A DNA stretch of 64,000 nucleotides from contig NZ_CP060084.1 of assembly GCF_014211975.1 (NCBI RefSeq), forward strand, positions 2,863,001 through 2,927,000, read 5' to 3'. The notes under the pieces are model-generated. The model did no database searches. It was not told the DNA's origin and saw nothing but the letters and a program-made list of their open reading frames with translations. The position numbers were made by a program, and so were the translations under genes. Shown here piece after piece: positions 41,582-50,267 of the stretch (its first letter is position 1; the number at the start of each line of letters is the position of its first letter). The stretch comes from Teredinibacter haidensis (GTDB taxonomy: Bacteria; Pseudomonadota; Gammaproteobacteria; Pseudomonadales; Cellvibrionaceae).

Positions 41582-43153
41582 TTAACGAAACAAAATCGAC
41601 TCACCAACCCGTGCCACCAGCACATCGCGATAATGCTCAGCTTTCGCCATTTGCAGGTACTCTAGCGGGTTGTAATCATCCGTAATCAACTCACCACCCT
41701 CGGCATTAATGTGAAATTCCCGAGGAGCCAACCAATGGGCAACGTTCTCTGCCGCAGGGTGCTCGCTTAATAGCACCGGCGCATCAGACACCATAAAAAT
41801 AAAATCATTAAACGGCTCTTCCGGCATAGCCACATAGGTTTTGCGATAGGCAAAATTCTGGTCCAACGTCAGCGCAATAGACTTCACCGGCTTCAATTTT
41901 TCCGCCTCGGTAAAACCAACAAAATTTACCGCCAAAATGCCGCCGGGCTTTAGCTTGGTCTTTAACTCCCCAATCATTTCCTGGCTAAGCAGATGGAAGG
42001 GCTCGGCACCGCCGGTGAAACAATCGTGAACAATCAGATCGTACTGCTCATCCAACTGCTTAATCCGGTATCGCGCATCCCCCACCAACACCTTTCCCGT
42101 TGGTTGGAAATCAAAAAACTCCCGCGCAGCATGAGCGACCGCCGGATCAATCTCAATCGCATCCGTTTGCACACCATAACGCTGAAAATCACCAACCAAA
42201 TGCCCTGCACCCAAGCCAACCAACAAGGCTTTTTTAGCCCCCGGTTTAAACCAGGGAAGCAAACGCACAACCGCCTGATAAGCCAACAAACCACGGCCAC
42301 TCCGATTATCTTCGGCACCAATCGTAGAGGCATCAGACATTAGCCAGCGAATATTTTTTTTCGGCTGATCCACCACCCTCACCCAACCATAATGAGTTTC
42401 CTGCTCGAATAGAACCTCGTAACCCTGCATCGCACCACCGCGCGCTCCATTCTGAAGCTGCCAAACCGCACTACCACCAACAAACACAACAACCGCCAAC
42501 GTGGCGACGGAAAAACGACGGTGGATATTTGTATAAATCGCCAAACCAAATGCCAGGCACGCCAGCAACAAGCTCAGCACCAGCAAAATCGCATGCGTAC
42601 CGAACAAAGGCAACAAAAAGAAGCCCAGCAACAGCGTTCCAAACACACTGCCAACAGTGCTAATAGCGTAGACACTACCCGACGTTGAACCCACATCCTC
42701 CACCTGCTGCGTTGCCATTTGAATCACAAAGGGGCCAGCCATACCCAGAAAAACCAAGCACGGCGTAAATAAAATAAACGCACTGGACAACGCACCGAAA
42801 CGCAACCCGAGCGGATTACAAAATATCTGCACCGCTTCACTCACCAGCGGGATAAGGCTAATCGTAACCGCCGCAAAAAAAACCGCGTGCGGCAAACGGA
42901 ATATCGTTTTCCTATCCGCAAGCACTCCGCCAAAATAATAACCGACGGCAAGCGCCAAAAGAGAAACGGACAACAAAGAAGACCACACGATTAAACTTAC
43001 ACCGTAATAAGGACCAATAATACGAGTCCCTAATAGCTCAACCATCATAACCGCCGCCCCCGTAATGGAGACAGTTCCGTAAAAAACGCACTTATCAAAA
43101 AAACTTAACCGCCTGACGCGGCGAGGCAACTTCCTATCTGGTCGATTATTCAT
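41582..43153 (-). CDS. Membrane-anchored spermidine synthase-like protein
   Basis: About 523 residues from ATG 43151-43153. The N-terminal half has about six to eight membrane segments of MFS-like type (VSITGAAVMMVELLGTRIIGP truncated for length, LLGFFLLPLFGTHAILLVL). The C-terminal half is a Rossmann methyltransferase/spermidine-synthase fold: ALLVGLGAGHLVGDF, DAIEIDPAVAHAAREFF, VGDARYRIKQL and YDLIVHDCFTGGAEPFHL. This is the 'fused MFS/spermidine synthase' family; aminopropyl transfer is not shown. It converges on smpB, four bases apart. Confidence 0.85.
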   Translation of the reverse strand: MNNRPDRKLPRRVRRLSFFDKCVFYGTVSITGAAVMMVELLGTRIIGPYYGVSLIVWSSLLSVSLLALAVGYYFGGVLADRKTIFRLPHAVFFAAVTISLIPLVSEAVQIFCNPLGLRFGALSSAFILFTPCLVFLGMAGPFVIQMATQQVEDVGSTSGSVYAISTVGSVFGTLLLGFFLLPLFGTHAILLVLSLLLACLAFGLAIYTNIHRRFSVATLAVVVFVGGSAVWQLQNGARGGAMQGYEVLFEQETHYGWVRVVDQPKKNIRWLMSDASTIGAEDNRSGRGLLAYQAVVRLLPWFKPGAKKALLVGLGAGHLVGDFQRYGVQTDAIEIDPAVAHAAREFFDFQPTGKVLVGDARYRIKQLDEQYDLIVHDCFTGGAEPFHLLSQEMIGELKTKLKPGGILAVNFVGFTEAEKLKPVKSIALTLDQNFAYRKTYVAMPEEPFNDFIFMVSDAPVLLSEHPAAENVAHWLAPREFHINAEGGELITDDYNPLEYLQMAKAEHYRDVLVARVGESILFR

Positions 43154-43464
43154 AACGATTTGCTTCTGAGAAAAGAAAGACAATTTGCACAAGTGAGCTT
43201 TTGATAAAGCGGGAGCGAAAGACTTGCACGAGTTATTATTGTTGGTTTACTACTCGCCAGCAGTAGAACACGGAAATGAAAGTCGCGTGACACAAGGTTC
43301 ATAATGGCCGCAATAGCCAGAAGTTATCGGTTTCGAGTGCCACCCCGCTCAATCAAGCGACAAGGCACAACACCAAAGCCCCCACAAACACCCCGTCATC
43401 CCCTAGGAGCTAAGCTACATTTGCGATATACTGCGCTGCTGGCCAGTGAAAGTTGGTCGATTTC

Positions 43465-43857
43465 GGGGGCGATTAGGATTCGACGCCGGTATCAAAGCCC
43501 AAGGTGCATGTCGTGATGGTAGCCAATCACGTTAATCCAAAGCTGCAAACTAATCAGTTGCCAATGATGACAACTACGGTGCCCAACTAGCTGCGTAAGT
43601 AGCCTGTGAAGCACCATCTAGTGGTTCGCCGCTAGCGGTCTTTAGTAAGGTGCCAGTACCGCGCAAAAGACTGTCATATAGAACTGGATAGCTGTGACAT
43701 TTAGATCGTGATGCCATTGCGAAACCTAAAGCGAACTCGCTCACCACGTCCTGCCCGCCGGGCTGTGAATGGGCTAAATTAATTGACGGAAACTAAACAT
43801 GTAGAGCCGAGGATGGCGAACTGACGGACGGGGGTTCAAATCCCCCCGCCTCCACCA
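43465..43857 (+). ncRNA. ssrA: Transfer-messenger RNA (tmRNA)
   Basis: A 393-nt tmRNA. The 5' GGGGGCG pairs with 3' CGCCTCC, keeping the G3-U70 wobble that directs alanylation; CCA is encoded. The tRNA-like start GATTAGGATTCGACGCCGG and T-arm GGGGTTCAAATCCCC are standard. The tag reading frame is at 43560-43598 and encodes ANDDNYGAQLAA then TAA. With SmpB it frees stalled ribosomes and tags the nascent protein for degradation. The gene end is the insertion point of the island that follows. Confidence 0.97.
43831..43847 (+). repeat. Left attachment-site core (attL) in the ssrA T-arm
   Basis: Seventeen bases, GGGGTTCAAATCCCCCC, recur exactly at 52464-52480. A position in the 3' end of ssrA followed by an integrase remnant is the classic integration pattern. 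Confidence 0.55.
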
Positions 43858-43980
43858 AACTAGGGTTTTAGCAAACCCAAAGAAGACCGAAAAAGCCTGT
43901 AATTCCAACGAGTTACGGGATTTTTTGTGCCTATAAGGTTTTAGAAGTCACCAAAACATCCTACTTTTTTAGCGGTACGC

Positions 43981-44022
43981 TTAGTAGTACCATGGTAGTA
44001 CAGCTATAAACGGTACTACTAA
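43981..44022. repeat. Inverted repeats upstream of the integrase remnant
   Basis: TTAGTAGTACC (43981-43991) and GGTACTACTAA (44012-44022) form an 11-bp inverted pair, with a further GGTAGTAC inside. They abut the integrase start and may be recombinase arm sites or an operator. Confidence 0.6.
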
Positions 44023-44023
44023 A

Positions 44024-44814
44024 ATGGCGAGAACAACCAAGCCCCTAACCAACACAGAAGTTAAGCAAGCCAAAGCCAAAGAAAAGGTTTATACGCTATC
44101 AGATGGCGGCGGCTTAGAGTTAAGCCCAATGGCTCGAAGCTATGGTTGTTCGATTACTACCGGCCATTCACTAAAAAGCGTACCAGCCTAAGCTTTGGCA
44201 GCTACCCTGAAATTTCCATTGCGGAAGCTCGCGGTAAACGACAAGCCGCGCGCGAACTACTAGCTAAAGATACCGACCCCAAAGAACACCGCGACGAACA
44301 AACCCTGATTAACGAAACATCTCACAGCAATACCCTGCAGCACGTGGCTAGCCAGTGGCTCGAAGTAAAGAAATCCAAAGTATCCGCGAACCATGCTTTA
44401 GATACATGGCGCTCCCTCGAAGGTCATATATTTCCCGACCTCGGCAAACTTCCAATTCATAAGATTACAGCCGTAAAGGCAATTAAACCCATTGCCGCTA
44501 AAGGCCATTTAGAAACGGTGAAACGCCTCTGCCAACGGCTAAATGAAATCATGGTGCATGCGGTTAACACCCCACCAATACAAAGCTTTTGGACTTGCAC
44601 AGTCGGGGTTACCGCCATGGATGGCCCGAAGCACCGATTAGCCCTCAGGACTTGCGAGAAAATAGGGGTATTTATCGCGCCTGCACCTAATCTGTCCACC
44701 CAGCTTTATGAAAACAGCCCCCTTCGAACCTCGGCAACCGCTCCCTGCATTCCACCACCGCCTAAATCCCATGCAGTCACGGAAGCCCCTATTAACTGCC
44801 ACGGGGGATTGTAG
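44024..44814 (+). pseudogene. P4-type tyrosine integrase remnant
   Basis: The reading opens at ATG 44024 as an N-terminal DUF4102/P4 integrase (TNTEVKQAKAKEKVYTLSDGG) and then shifts frame near 44125. It resumes as PNGSKLWLFDYYRP, LSFGSYPEISIAEARGKRQAA and a core-binding domain (HVASQWLEVKKSKVSANHALD). After HAVN near 44560 homology stops, and the catalytic C-terminal domain with the RHRY residues is absent. The recombinase is dead. Its position just after ssrA shows how the island arrived. Confidence 0.88.
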
Positions 44815-44882
44815 AGCTCTCTTTGCACCATCAGTGATTGATCTCATTTCATTTCGATTCTCCGGTATATTTTAGTTGATCA

Positions 44883-44899
44883 AGTCCCATAACGGGACT
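44883..44899. promoter_or_regulatory. Probable higBA operator palindrome
   Basis: AGTCCC-ATAAC-GGGACT lies 13 bp upstream of the HigB remnant's GTG, the place where HigA antitoxins bind to autoregulate. Confidence 0.45.
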
Positions 44900-44911
44900 A
44901 GCATTGATCTC

Positions 44912-45214
44912 GTGAGAATAATCGCCTTATCAACACCGAAAGTGTTTTCGGAAAACAACCCCGAATACCTGGATGTAAAAGAGCCGACACTCGCTTGACG
45001 CCGTCATGTATTCCATGTTTATTGGGGCTCACCCGCCGATGTTAAGCAGGACTTCAATAACGCCAGTATCCTTAAAGATAATCGAGTAGTTTTCAATACC
45101 GCTGGGAATAAGTATCGACTTGTAGCCTTGATCAATTAAACCTACGGAATTGTATACGCCCGTTTTATCGGCACCCATGCTCAGCATAACAAGATTGATG
45201 CACAAACTATTTAA
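44912..45214 (+). pseudogene. higB: HigB-like toxin, disabled by two in-frame stops
   Basis: One uninterrupted frame of 101 codons reads as a HigB mRNA interferase: FSENNPEYLDVKEP, SPADVKQDFNNASILKDNR, VVFNTAGNKYRLVALIN, GIVYARFIGTHAQHNKID. It is broken by TGA at 44996-44998 (where HigB has Trp) and a TAA between IN and TYGIVY (where Tyr is usual). No frameshift is needed. The toxin should be inactive. Its antitoxin remnant follows 33 bp downstream. Confidence 0.82.
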
Positions 45215-45247
45215 TTGCCCCCTATTGTAGAAGCAGTAGGAACGACT

Positions 45248-45605
45248 ATGGACATCAAACCGATTAAAACTGATGCCGACTACCTAGCCGCATTGACAGA
45301 AGTTGAAAGCCTAATGACGGCCTCACCGGAACCGCCAGAAGGTGAAAAGCTGGACTTAATGGTCAGCCCATGAAGGGAAGTATTTACCAATGGGACTGCC
45401 AGACCCTGTTGAGGCAATCAAATTCGAAATGAAACGCAAAGACTTAATAGTAAAAGATTCGGAACCGATGATCGGTAGGAGTAACTGCGTTTATGAAATT
45501 TTGAATCACAAACGTTCACTAACCTTTAAGATGATCTGGAAGCTGCATGAAGGTTTGGGTATTCCAGCAGAATCTTTGATCAAACCAGCGCAAGTCCGTA
45601 CATGA
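45248..45605 (+). pseudogene. higA: HigA-like antitoxin, frameshifted
   Basis: ATG 45248 opens MDIKPIKTDADYLAAL and EPPEGEKLDLMV, the HigA N-terminus, then hits TGA. The HigA remainder continues in another frame from about 45370 (HEGKYLPMGLPDPVEAIKFEM, in part; YEILNHKRSLTFKMIWKLHEG; LGIPAESLIKP). A small deletion near 45362-45372 explains the shift. The C-terminal HTH piece (45390-45605) could still be made but lacks the N-terminus. Confidence 0.83.
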
Positions 45606-45857
45606 TCGCCAAGCTGTTGGAGATATACCTCCAACCTCTCTTACGTTGATGAGAAACTAGCTGAACTCGGACAAGAAAAAAGTGCCTAGTAGAGCTGCAC
45701 TAGCTAGCATAAGCAGCAAAACTCAATATCAAATTGAACTATCAACTCCACCGGTTTGACTTGCGATAGAAAGAAAAGGCTTATAAAGTAAGCCATATAC
45801 GTTTTTAAGCATTTGGACATATCTGATTGAAGTGTTTCTTCTAATTATTCAAAGAAA

Positions 45858-48800
45858 TTGGTTTACAGCTTGAGCTCCCCAGATGTAGCAGTTATTATTG
45901 CGACCAAAAACAGACCTGGCCTACTAAAACAACGAGCCCTAAAATCAGTTTCTAATCAGTCCAGATTACCGAATCACCTTATTGTAGTAGATGACTCTCC
46001 AAAGCATGTGCAACGAGAAAATAGACTAACCCTCGAATCCCTTCCACCAACTGCCTTTCAAGTACATTATTTAATAAATCAGCGAACGCCTGGTGCCAGC
46101 GGCGCCTGGAATACGGCAATAGACCACCTTTTCTCACTGCAAATAAAATGCTTTGATTCGCTTTTTATAGCGTTCCTGGATGATGACGATGAATGGCACC
46201 CCAGCTACTTAGAAGAGTGCCTAGCGGTATCAACCACCAACCATTCCAATATAGTAGCAACAGGGTTCTATCGATTCGAAAGCGATGTTCGAGCGCCTAT
46301 CGAGTGCTTACCCCCGAAGTCACTTAATGAAGACCTATTCTTGCGCGGAAACCCGGGTATTCAAAGCTCTAACTTATTCTTATCAATGGCTACCATGCTG
46401 ATGGCAGGTGGTTTCGATGAGAGACTTCAAAGTTGCACTGATCGTGATTTGTGCATACGCCTCTGTGAATCAGGCAGTATTCGTTACTGCAGCATTAATA
46501 AACCGTTGCTAAACCACTATGCAGATAACGAGCGCCAACGACTCAGCAAACCAAATTCACCAGCAAAAAAAAATGGTTTGGCCGTATTTTGGCAGAAATA
46601 CAATGCGCGGATGAATGATGCACAGCGTGAGGCCTTCCTTGAACGTGCGCAACGCCTGTTTAACTGGCAACCAAAGGCACCGACCCAATCCGCATCAAAG
46701 CAAACAGATCTAATCGCACTAATCCTAGGTATTGAACTTGCTAGCATCTCTATGAATGAGGTTAGTAAGGCCATTGAAAATATTCACCATGCAGGCAAAC
46801 AACAGCTTGTCGCCTTTAATCTCGTATTGACTGCAAACCAGAGCGTGGATTTGCACGAGCTTAGTATATTTCTTAATTTCTTAAGCCAATTAGGAATTAA
46901 CTATTACAACCTTTGTGACAGACAAGTATACATCAAAACGGCTACGGTACATGTAGCCAATAAAAATATTGGCTACAGTGCTTGGATAATAAATAACTGG
47001 CAAATAAAAGACATCTCATCACGTACGAACCAAAATGACGTTTTAGAAATACTGATGGAATTGGGTGCTCGCCAATTGCGCGACACCAACCTTAATCCTC
47101 AGCTCTTCAAGCTGAAACCAGCTCTCTGTCAAGCAATACAAAAATGCCGTATCGACGCTGCACATGCACGCATCAAAAAACTTCTCAATGTTGGCAGTCT
47201 ACAACTTCTTGGCATCGGCTCAGAAGCCGTAGTAATGGCCGATCAAGAGCGCGTTTTTAAATGCATCGACTACTGGAAAACCCGTACACCAGTTGAGCAG
47301 ATCAAGTTTTTACAACACTACAGCACGCAATGGCATGGGCTACCGGGCTTATATGTCTTAGACGTTATCCCCGACGGCAACACCCTCGTGTTAACTTATG
47401 CTTATGAGGCTAGCACTCCATACCAAGGTGGTAACCGCGAGCAAGTGATTAACTTACTGCATAGTTGTAGCAAGTCGGGAATTGTGTGCAATGACATTCA
47501 CCCAAAAAACCTGATTAACACTCAAAACGAAGTAAAACTGATTGACTATGGCTCGGATATTCGGCCATGGAATGAATTGGGTTTTGAACACATGGCGCGG
47601 CGCGCGTATTTAACTATTCACCATGCCGATCATCCGCGACTCAAGGACTTAATGCATCAATCGCTTAGCACTATTGACCTACCGGAGATGAAAGGCTACT
47701 CAGTATTTCGCCATCTATTAGTCGGCATTGACTGCAATCTAAAACAGGTGCAACAAGCCAGACTACCACTAGAAAGACCTTCAGAATTATCAACGAAGTT
47801 TGAACTAATTGTCGGAGTGATTACTGCTGATGCCTACAAGCTATTACCATTACTCAATAGCATTGCCGACCTTGCACAATGTCGTTTTTTATCCAGGGTA
47901 AGTACCATCGTACTCTGCAACGGTTGCTCGGCCAGTACTATCCATGCAGTGAATGCGCAGAGCAAGCGAGCATTGGGAATAGTGCAAATCATTAGTGAAG
48001 CAGAACAAATCTTAGATGCTGAAAGCGGTGTTTTTGGCCCCGACTTAGTAAGCCGCCCCCACGGCCAAGTGGGCATCGCACAAGCTAGAAGCATGCTACA
48101 AAAATACGTTGGCTTAGCATGCCTGGCAAGCTCAAATAGTATTGCTTGGATTCTCGATGATGATATGCGCTTAGATGCTCGAGCCAAACAGTACCTCCCA
48201 TGGTTGCCAAGCTTTAAACAAAAAGGTGTTGATGTGTTGATTGGGCAATACGAAAACTCCTCGCCCAACCCTCCGCTAAATGGCCTACGCGGTCAACTAT
48301 TAGACCTTTTACATAACTTACGCTGGCTAGATAACCTACCAAGTAATATCGCACTGCCGGACCGCAGCAAAGAAAACAAAGCGCTTCGAGACAAATACCC
48401 CGATTATTACTACGACTTATCACGCAAGCATACCGCACATATCGAAGCACCATTTTGGCTTATACCCGCGTACCAAGGCGAAACCGTCGCGGAAGCCCGC
48501 GCCCGCTTGTTTGCTTATGCTCCGTTACTGGTCACCGGGTACCCACTGACCCGCAGTATCATCCCAACATGCCCAGCAGAACCACTGGCGGCAGCGGAAG
48601 ATACCGTAAACCGTGGCGGTAACACCCTTGTACTGAATCCCATTGCGCTAACACATACACCCAATCTAATTCCAAAAATAGCTGGGCGAGAAATACGCCG
48701 ATCAGACATGGTCTGGGCAATTATAAACAAACATCATCATGGATTGAGCATTAAAAGTGCGCCGTTCCCTGTACAGCACATAGGCAGCACACAACGCGAG

Positions 48801-49202
48801 AAAACGCTGGATCTAAGTAAGGTGCAGGATGAACTCATGGGCTCGGCACTGTACGCCGGACTCCAAAAATTTTTACATTCTAAACCAGATCACAGCCTAG
48901 AATTTACCCCATCTGAAATAACCGACGTTTGGCAGGCAACCAAAGCCTCACGTAACAGTCGCTTGGTTCGATTACAATATAGCGTCTACAGAATTAAAGG
49001 TCTAACACAAGCATTAGCTAATTATCCTGAGCTGACCGAGCTAAGTTCATACCTGACCCGATCTTTCACTTCAGCCACGATAACCCAGCTAGAAGCAAAG
49101 GTTAAAAAAATGAACGAGCACCATGTAAGCGAATTCCTTTCTCAAATCGTGCAGCAGAGCAACCGCTTTGCCTTTGCACGCAAAAAAATTGGAAACAACT
49201 GA
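45858..49202 (+). CDS. Glycosyltransferase / kinase-like / glycosyltransferase fusion protein
   Basis: A 1114-residue cytosolic-looking protein; the apparent start is TTG 45858, weakly supported. Residues about 9-230 are a GT2-type GT-A domain: VAVIIATKNRPGLL, VVDDSP, metal site FLDDDDEWHPSY (108-115). Residues about 290-440 are not recognised. Residues about 450-590 look like a protein-kinase-fold phosphotransferase: GIGSEAVV glycine loop, VFKCID lysine, CNDIHPKNLIN catalytic loop near 546 and LIDYGSD metal loop near 561. Residues about 650-930 are a second GT-A-like domain with WILDDDMRL near 765. It begins a four-gene operon; the RibA-NADAR gene starts six bases after it. It probably transfers sugars to, and may phosphorylate, a small product. 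Substrates unknown. Confidence 0.8.
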   Translation: MVYSLSSPDVAVIIATKNRPGLLKQRALKSVSNQSRLPNHLIVVDDSPKHVQRENRLTLESLPPTAFQVHYLINQRTPGASGAWNTAIDHLFSLQIKCFDSLFIAFLDDDDEWHPSYLEECLAVSTTNHSNIVATGFYRFESDVRAPIECLPPKSLNEDLFLRGNPGIQSSNLFLSMATMLMAGGFDERLQSCTDRDLCIRLCESGSIRYCSINKPLLNHYADNERQRLSKPNSPAKKNGLAVFWQKYNARMNDAQREAFLERAQRLFNWQPKAPTQSASKQTDLIALILGIELASISMNEVSKAIENIHHAGKQQLVAFNLVLTANQSVDLHELSIFLNFLSQLGINYYNLCDRQVYIKTATVHVANKNIGYSAWIINNWQIKDISSRTNQNDVLEILMELGARQLRDTNLNPQLFKLKPALCQAIQKCRIDAAHARIKKLLNVGSLQLLGIGSEAVVMADQERVFKCIDYWKTRTPVEQIKFLQHYSTQWHGLPGLYVLDVIPDGNTLVLTYAYEASTPYQGGNREQVINLLHSCSKSGIVCNDIHPKNLINTQNEVKLIDYGSDIRPWNELGFEHMARRAYLTIHHADHPRLKDLMHQSLSTIDLPEMKGYSVFRHLLVGIDCNLKQVQQARLPLERPSELSTKFELIVGVITADAYKLLPLLNSIADLAQCRFLSRVSTIVLCNGCSASTIHAVNAQSKRALGIVQIISEAEQILDAESGVFGPDLVSRPHGQVGIAQARSMLQKYVGLACLASSNSIAWILDDDMRLDARAKQYLPWLPSFKQKGVDVLIGQYENSSPNPPLNGLRGQLLDLLHNLRWLDNLPSNIALPDRSKENKALRDKYPDYYYDLSRKHTAHIEAPFWLIPAYQGETVAEARARLFAYAPLLVTGYPLTRSIIPTCPAEPLAAAEDTVNRGGNTLVLNPIALTHTPNLIPKIAGREIRRSDMVWAIINKHHHGLSIKSAPFPVQHIGSTQREKTLDLSKVQDELMGSALYAGLQKFLHSKPDHSLEFTPSEITDVWQATKASRNSRLVRLQYSVYRIKGLTQALANYPELTELSSYLTRSFTSATITQLEAKVKKMNEHHVSEFLSQIVQQSNRFAFARKKIGNN

Positions 49203-49208
49203 ATAAAA

Positions 49209-50267
49209 ATGCCATTTCAAAACTACTGTGAACTACCAACGCCACACGGCACATTTAGAATGTACGACGCCAGTAACGAATTACTACGAGTGGTAACGTT
49301 TGGCGACATTAATAAGCTAGGTAGTAAGCCGATACTCCGCCTGCACTCATCGTGCTTGGCCTCCGAAGTATTTGACGCGCAAGACTGTGACTGCGCAGAC
49401 CAATTGCGCGAGTCAATGAAAGTCATTGCACACGAAGGTGGCGGCATTATATTTCACCTGCATCAAGAAGGCCGAGGGCAAGGCTTGTCGAACAAGATTC
49501 AAGCAATCTTTAAAATGCAAACCGAAGCACTGGATACCGCCGAATCATTTCAAGCAATGGGCTTAGAGCAGGACATTCGTGATTACACTCCAGCTATCGA
49601 AGTATTAAAGAAAATGACGATAAAGGAAGTACGCTTGATCTCAAATAATCCGCGTAAACGGTGCGCCTTGGAGCTAGCAGGTATTAAGGTAGAAGTTGTT
49701 AATACGCACCCGAAAGTACGACCCGAAAATGCGAAATATTTGCAAAGCAAGAATGACAAACTAGGCCACTGCGTGCCTCTCGGTTACGCGACAGGCAGCA
49801 CTAAAGTAATCCACTTTTATCATTCCGACCAAACGTGGGGAGAGTTCTCAAACTTTTCACCCCATGCAGTATATCTAAATGGCAAAATATGGACCACGGC
49901 CGAACACTTCTACCAAGCGCAAAAATTTAACGATCTAGCCCTACAAGAGCAGGTTCGCTGTGCGGCGAGCCCAATACTAGCCAAGCAAAGCGCCAAGCGG
50001 CTTGAAGAACAACACTGCGAGCTCAACTGGCGAAACATAAAAGATGACGTAATGTGGCAAGCAATTACAGCGAAATTTACCCAGCACCCTGAGCTCAAAG
50101 CCTTATTATTATCCACCCAACAATGTCACATTGCCGAACATACCCCCAACGACAACTACTGGGGGGACGCAGAAAACGGTACAGGTTTAAACCGTCTCGG
50201 CGAACTACTAATGCAACTACGCACGGAGCTTCGAACCAACCAAGAAAAAGAATCATGTGTGGAATAG
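49209..50267 (+). CDS. GTP cyclohydrolase II - NADAR (COG3236 N-glycosidase) fusion
   Basis: A 352-residue bifunctional protein. Residues 1-190 are RibA-like GTP cyclohydrolase II: zinc ligands C49, C60 and C62 in LHSSCLASEVFDAQDCDC, then HQEGRGQGLSNKIQAI and RLISNNPRKRCALELAG. RibA enzymes open GTP to 2,5-diamino-6-ribosylaminopyrimidinone 5'-phosphate. Residues about 198-345 are a NADAR/YbiA domain: FYHSDQTWGEFSNFSP, TTAEHFYQAQKF, NDNYWGDAENGTGLNRLG. COG3236 enzymes cleave the N-glycosidic bond of such riboflavin intermediates, and RibA fusions are known. The expected net product is a free triaminopyrimidinone plus ribose 5-phosphate. No riboflavin genes adjoin it; it overlaps asnB by 13 bp. 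Confidence 0.93.
   Translation: MPFQNYCELPTPHGTFRMYDASNELLRVVTFGDINKLGSKPILRLHSSCLASEVFDAQDCDCADQLRESMKVIAHEGGGIIFHLHQEGRGQGLSNKIQAIFKMQTEALDTAESFQAMGLEQDIRDYTPAIEVLKKMTIKEVRLISNNPRKRCALELAGIKVEVVNTHPKVRPENAKYLQSKNDKLGHCVPLGYATGSTKVIHFYHSDQTWGEFSNFSPHAVYLNGKIWTTAEHFYQAQKFNDLALQEQVRCAASPILAKQSAKRLEEQHCELNWRNIKDDVMWQAITAKFTQHPELKALLLSTQQCHIAEHTPNDNYWGDAENGTGLNRLGELLMQLRTELRTNQEKESCVE

Noticed and set aside
43304..43516. 70-codon frame running into ssrA
   Set aside because: Overlaps the tmRNA 5' end; composition not protein-like.
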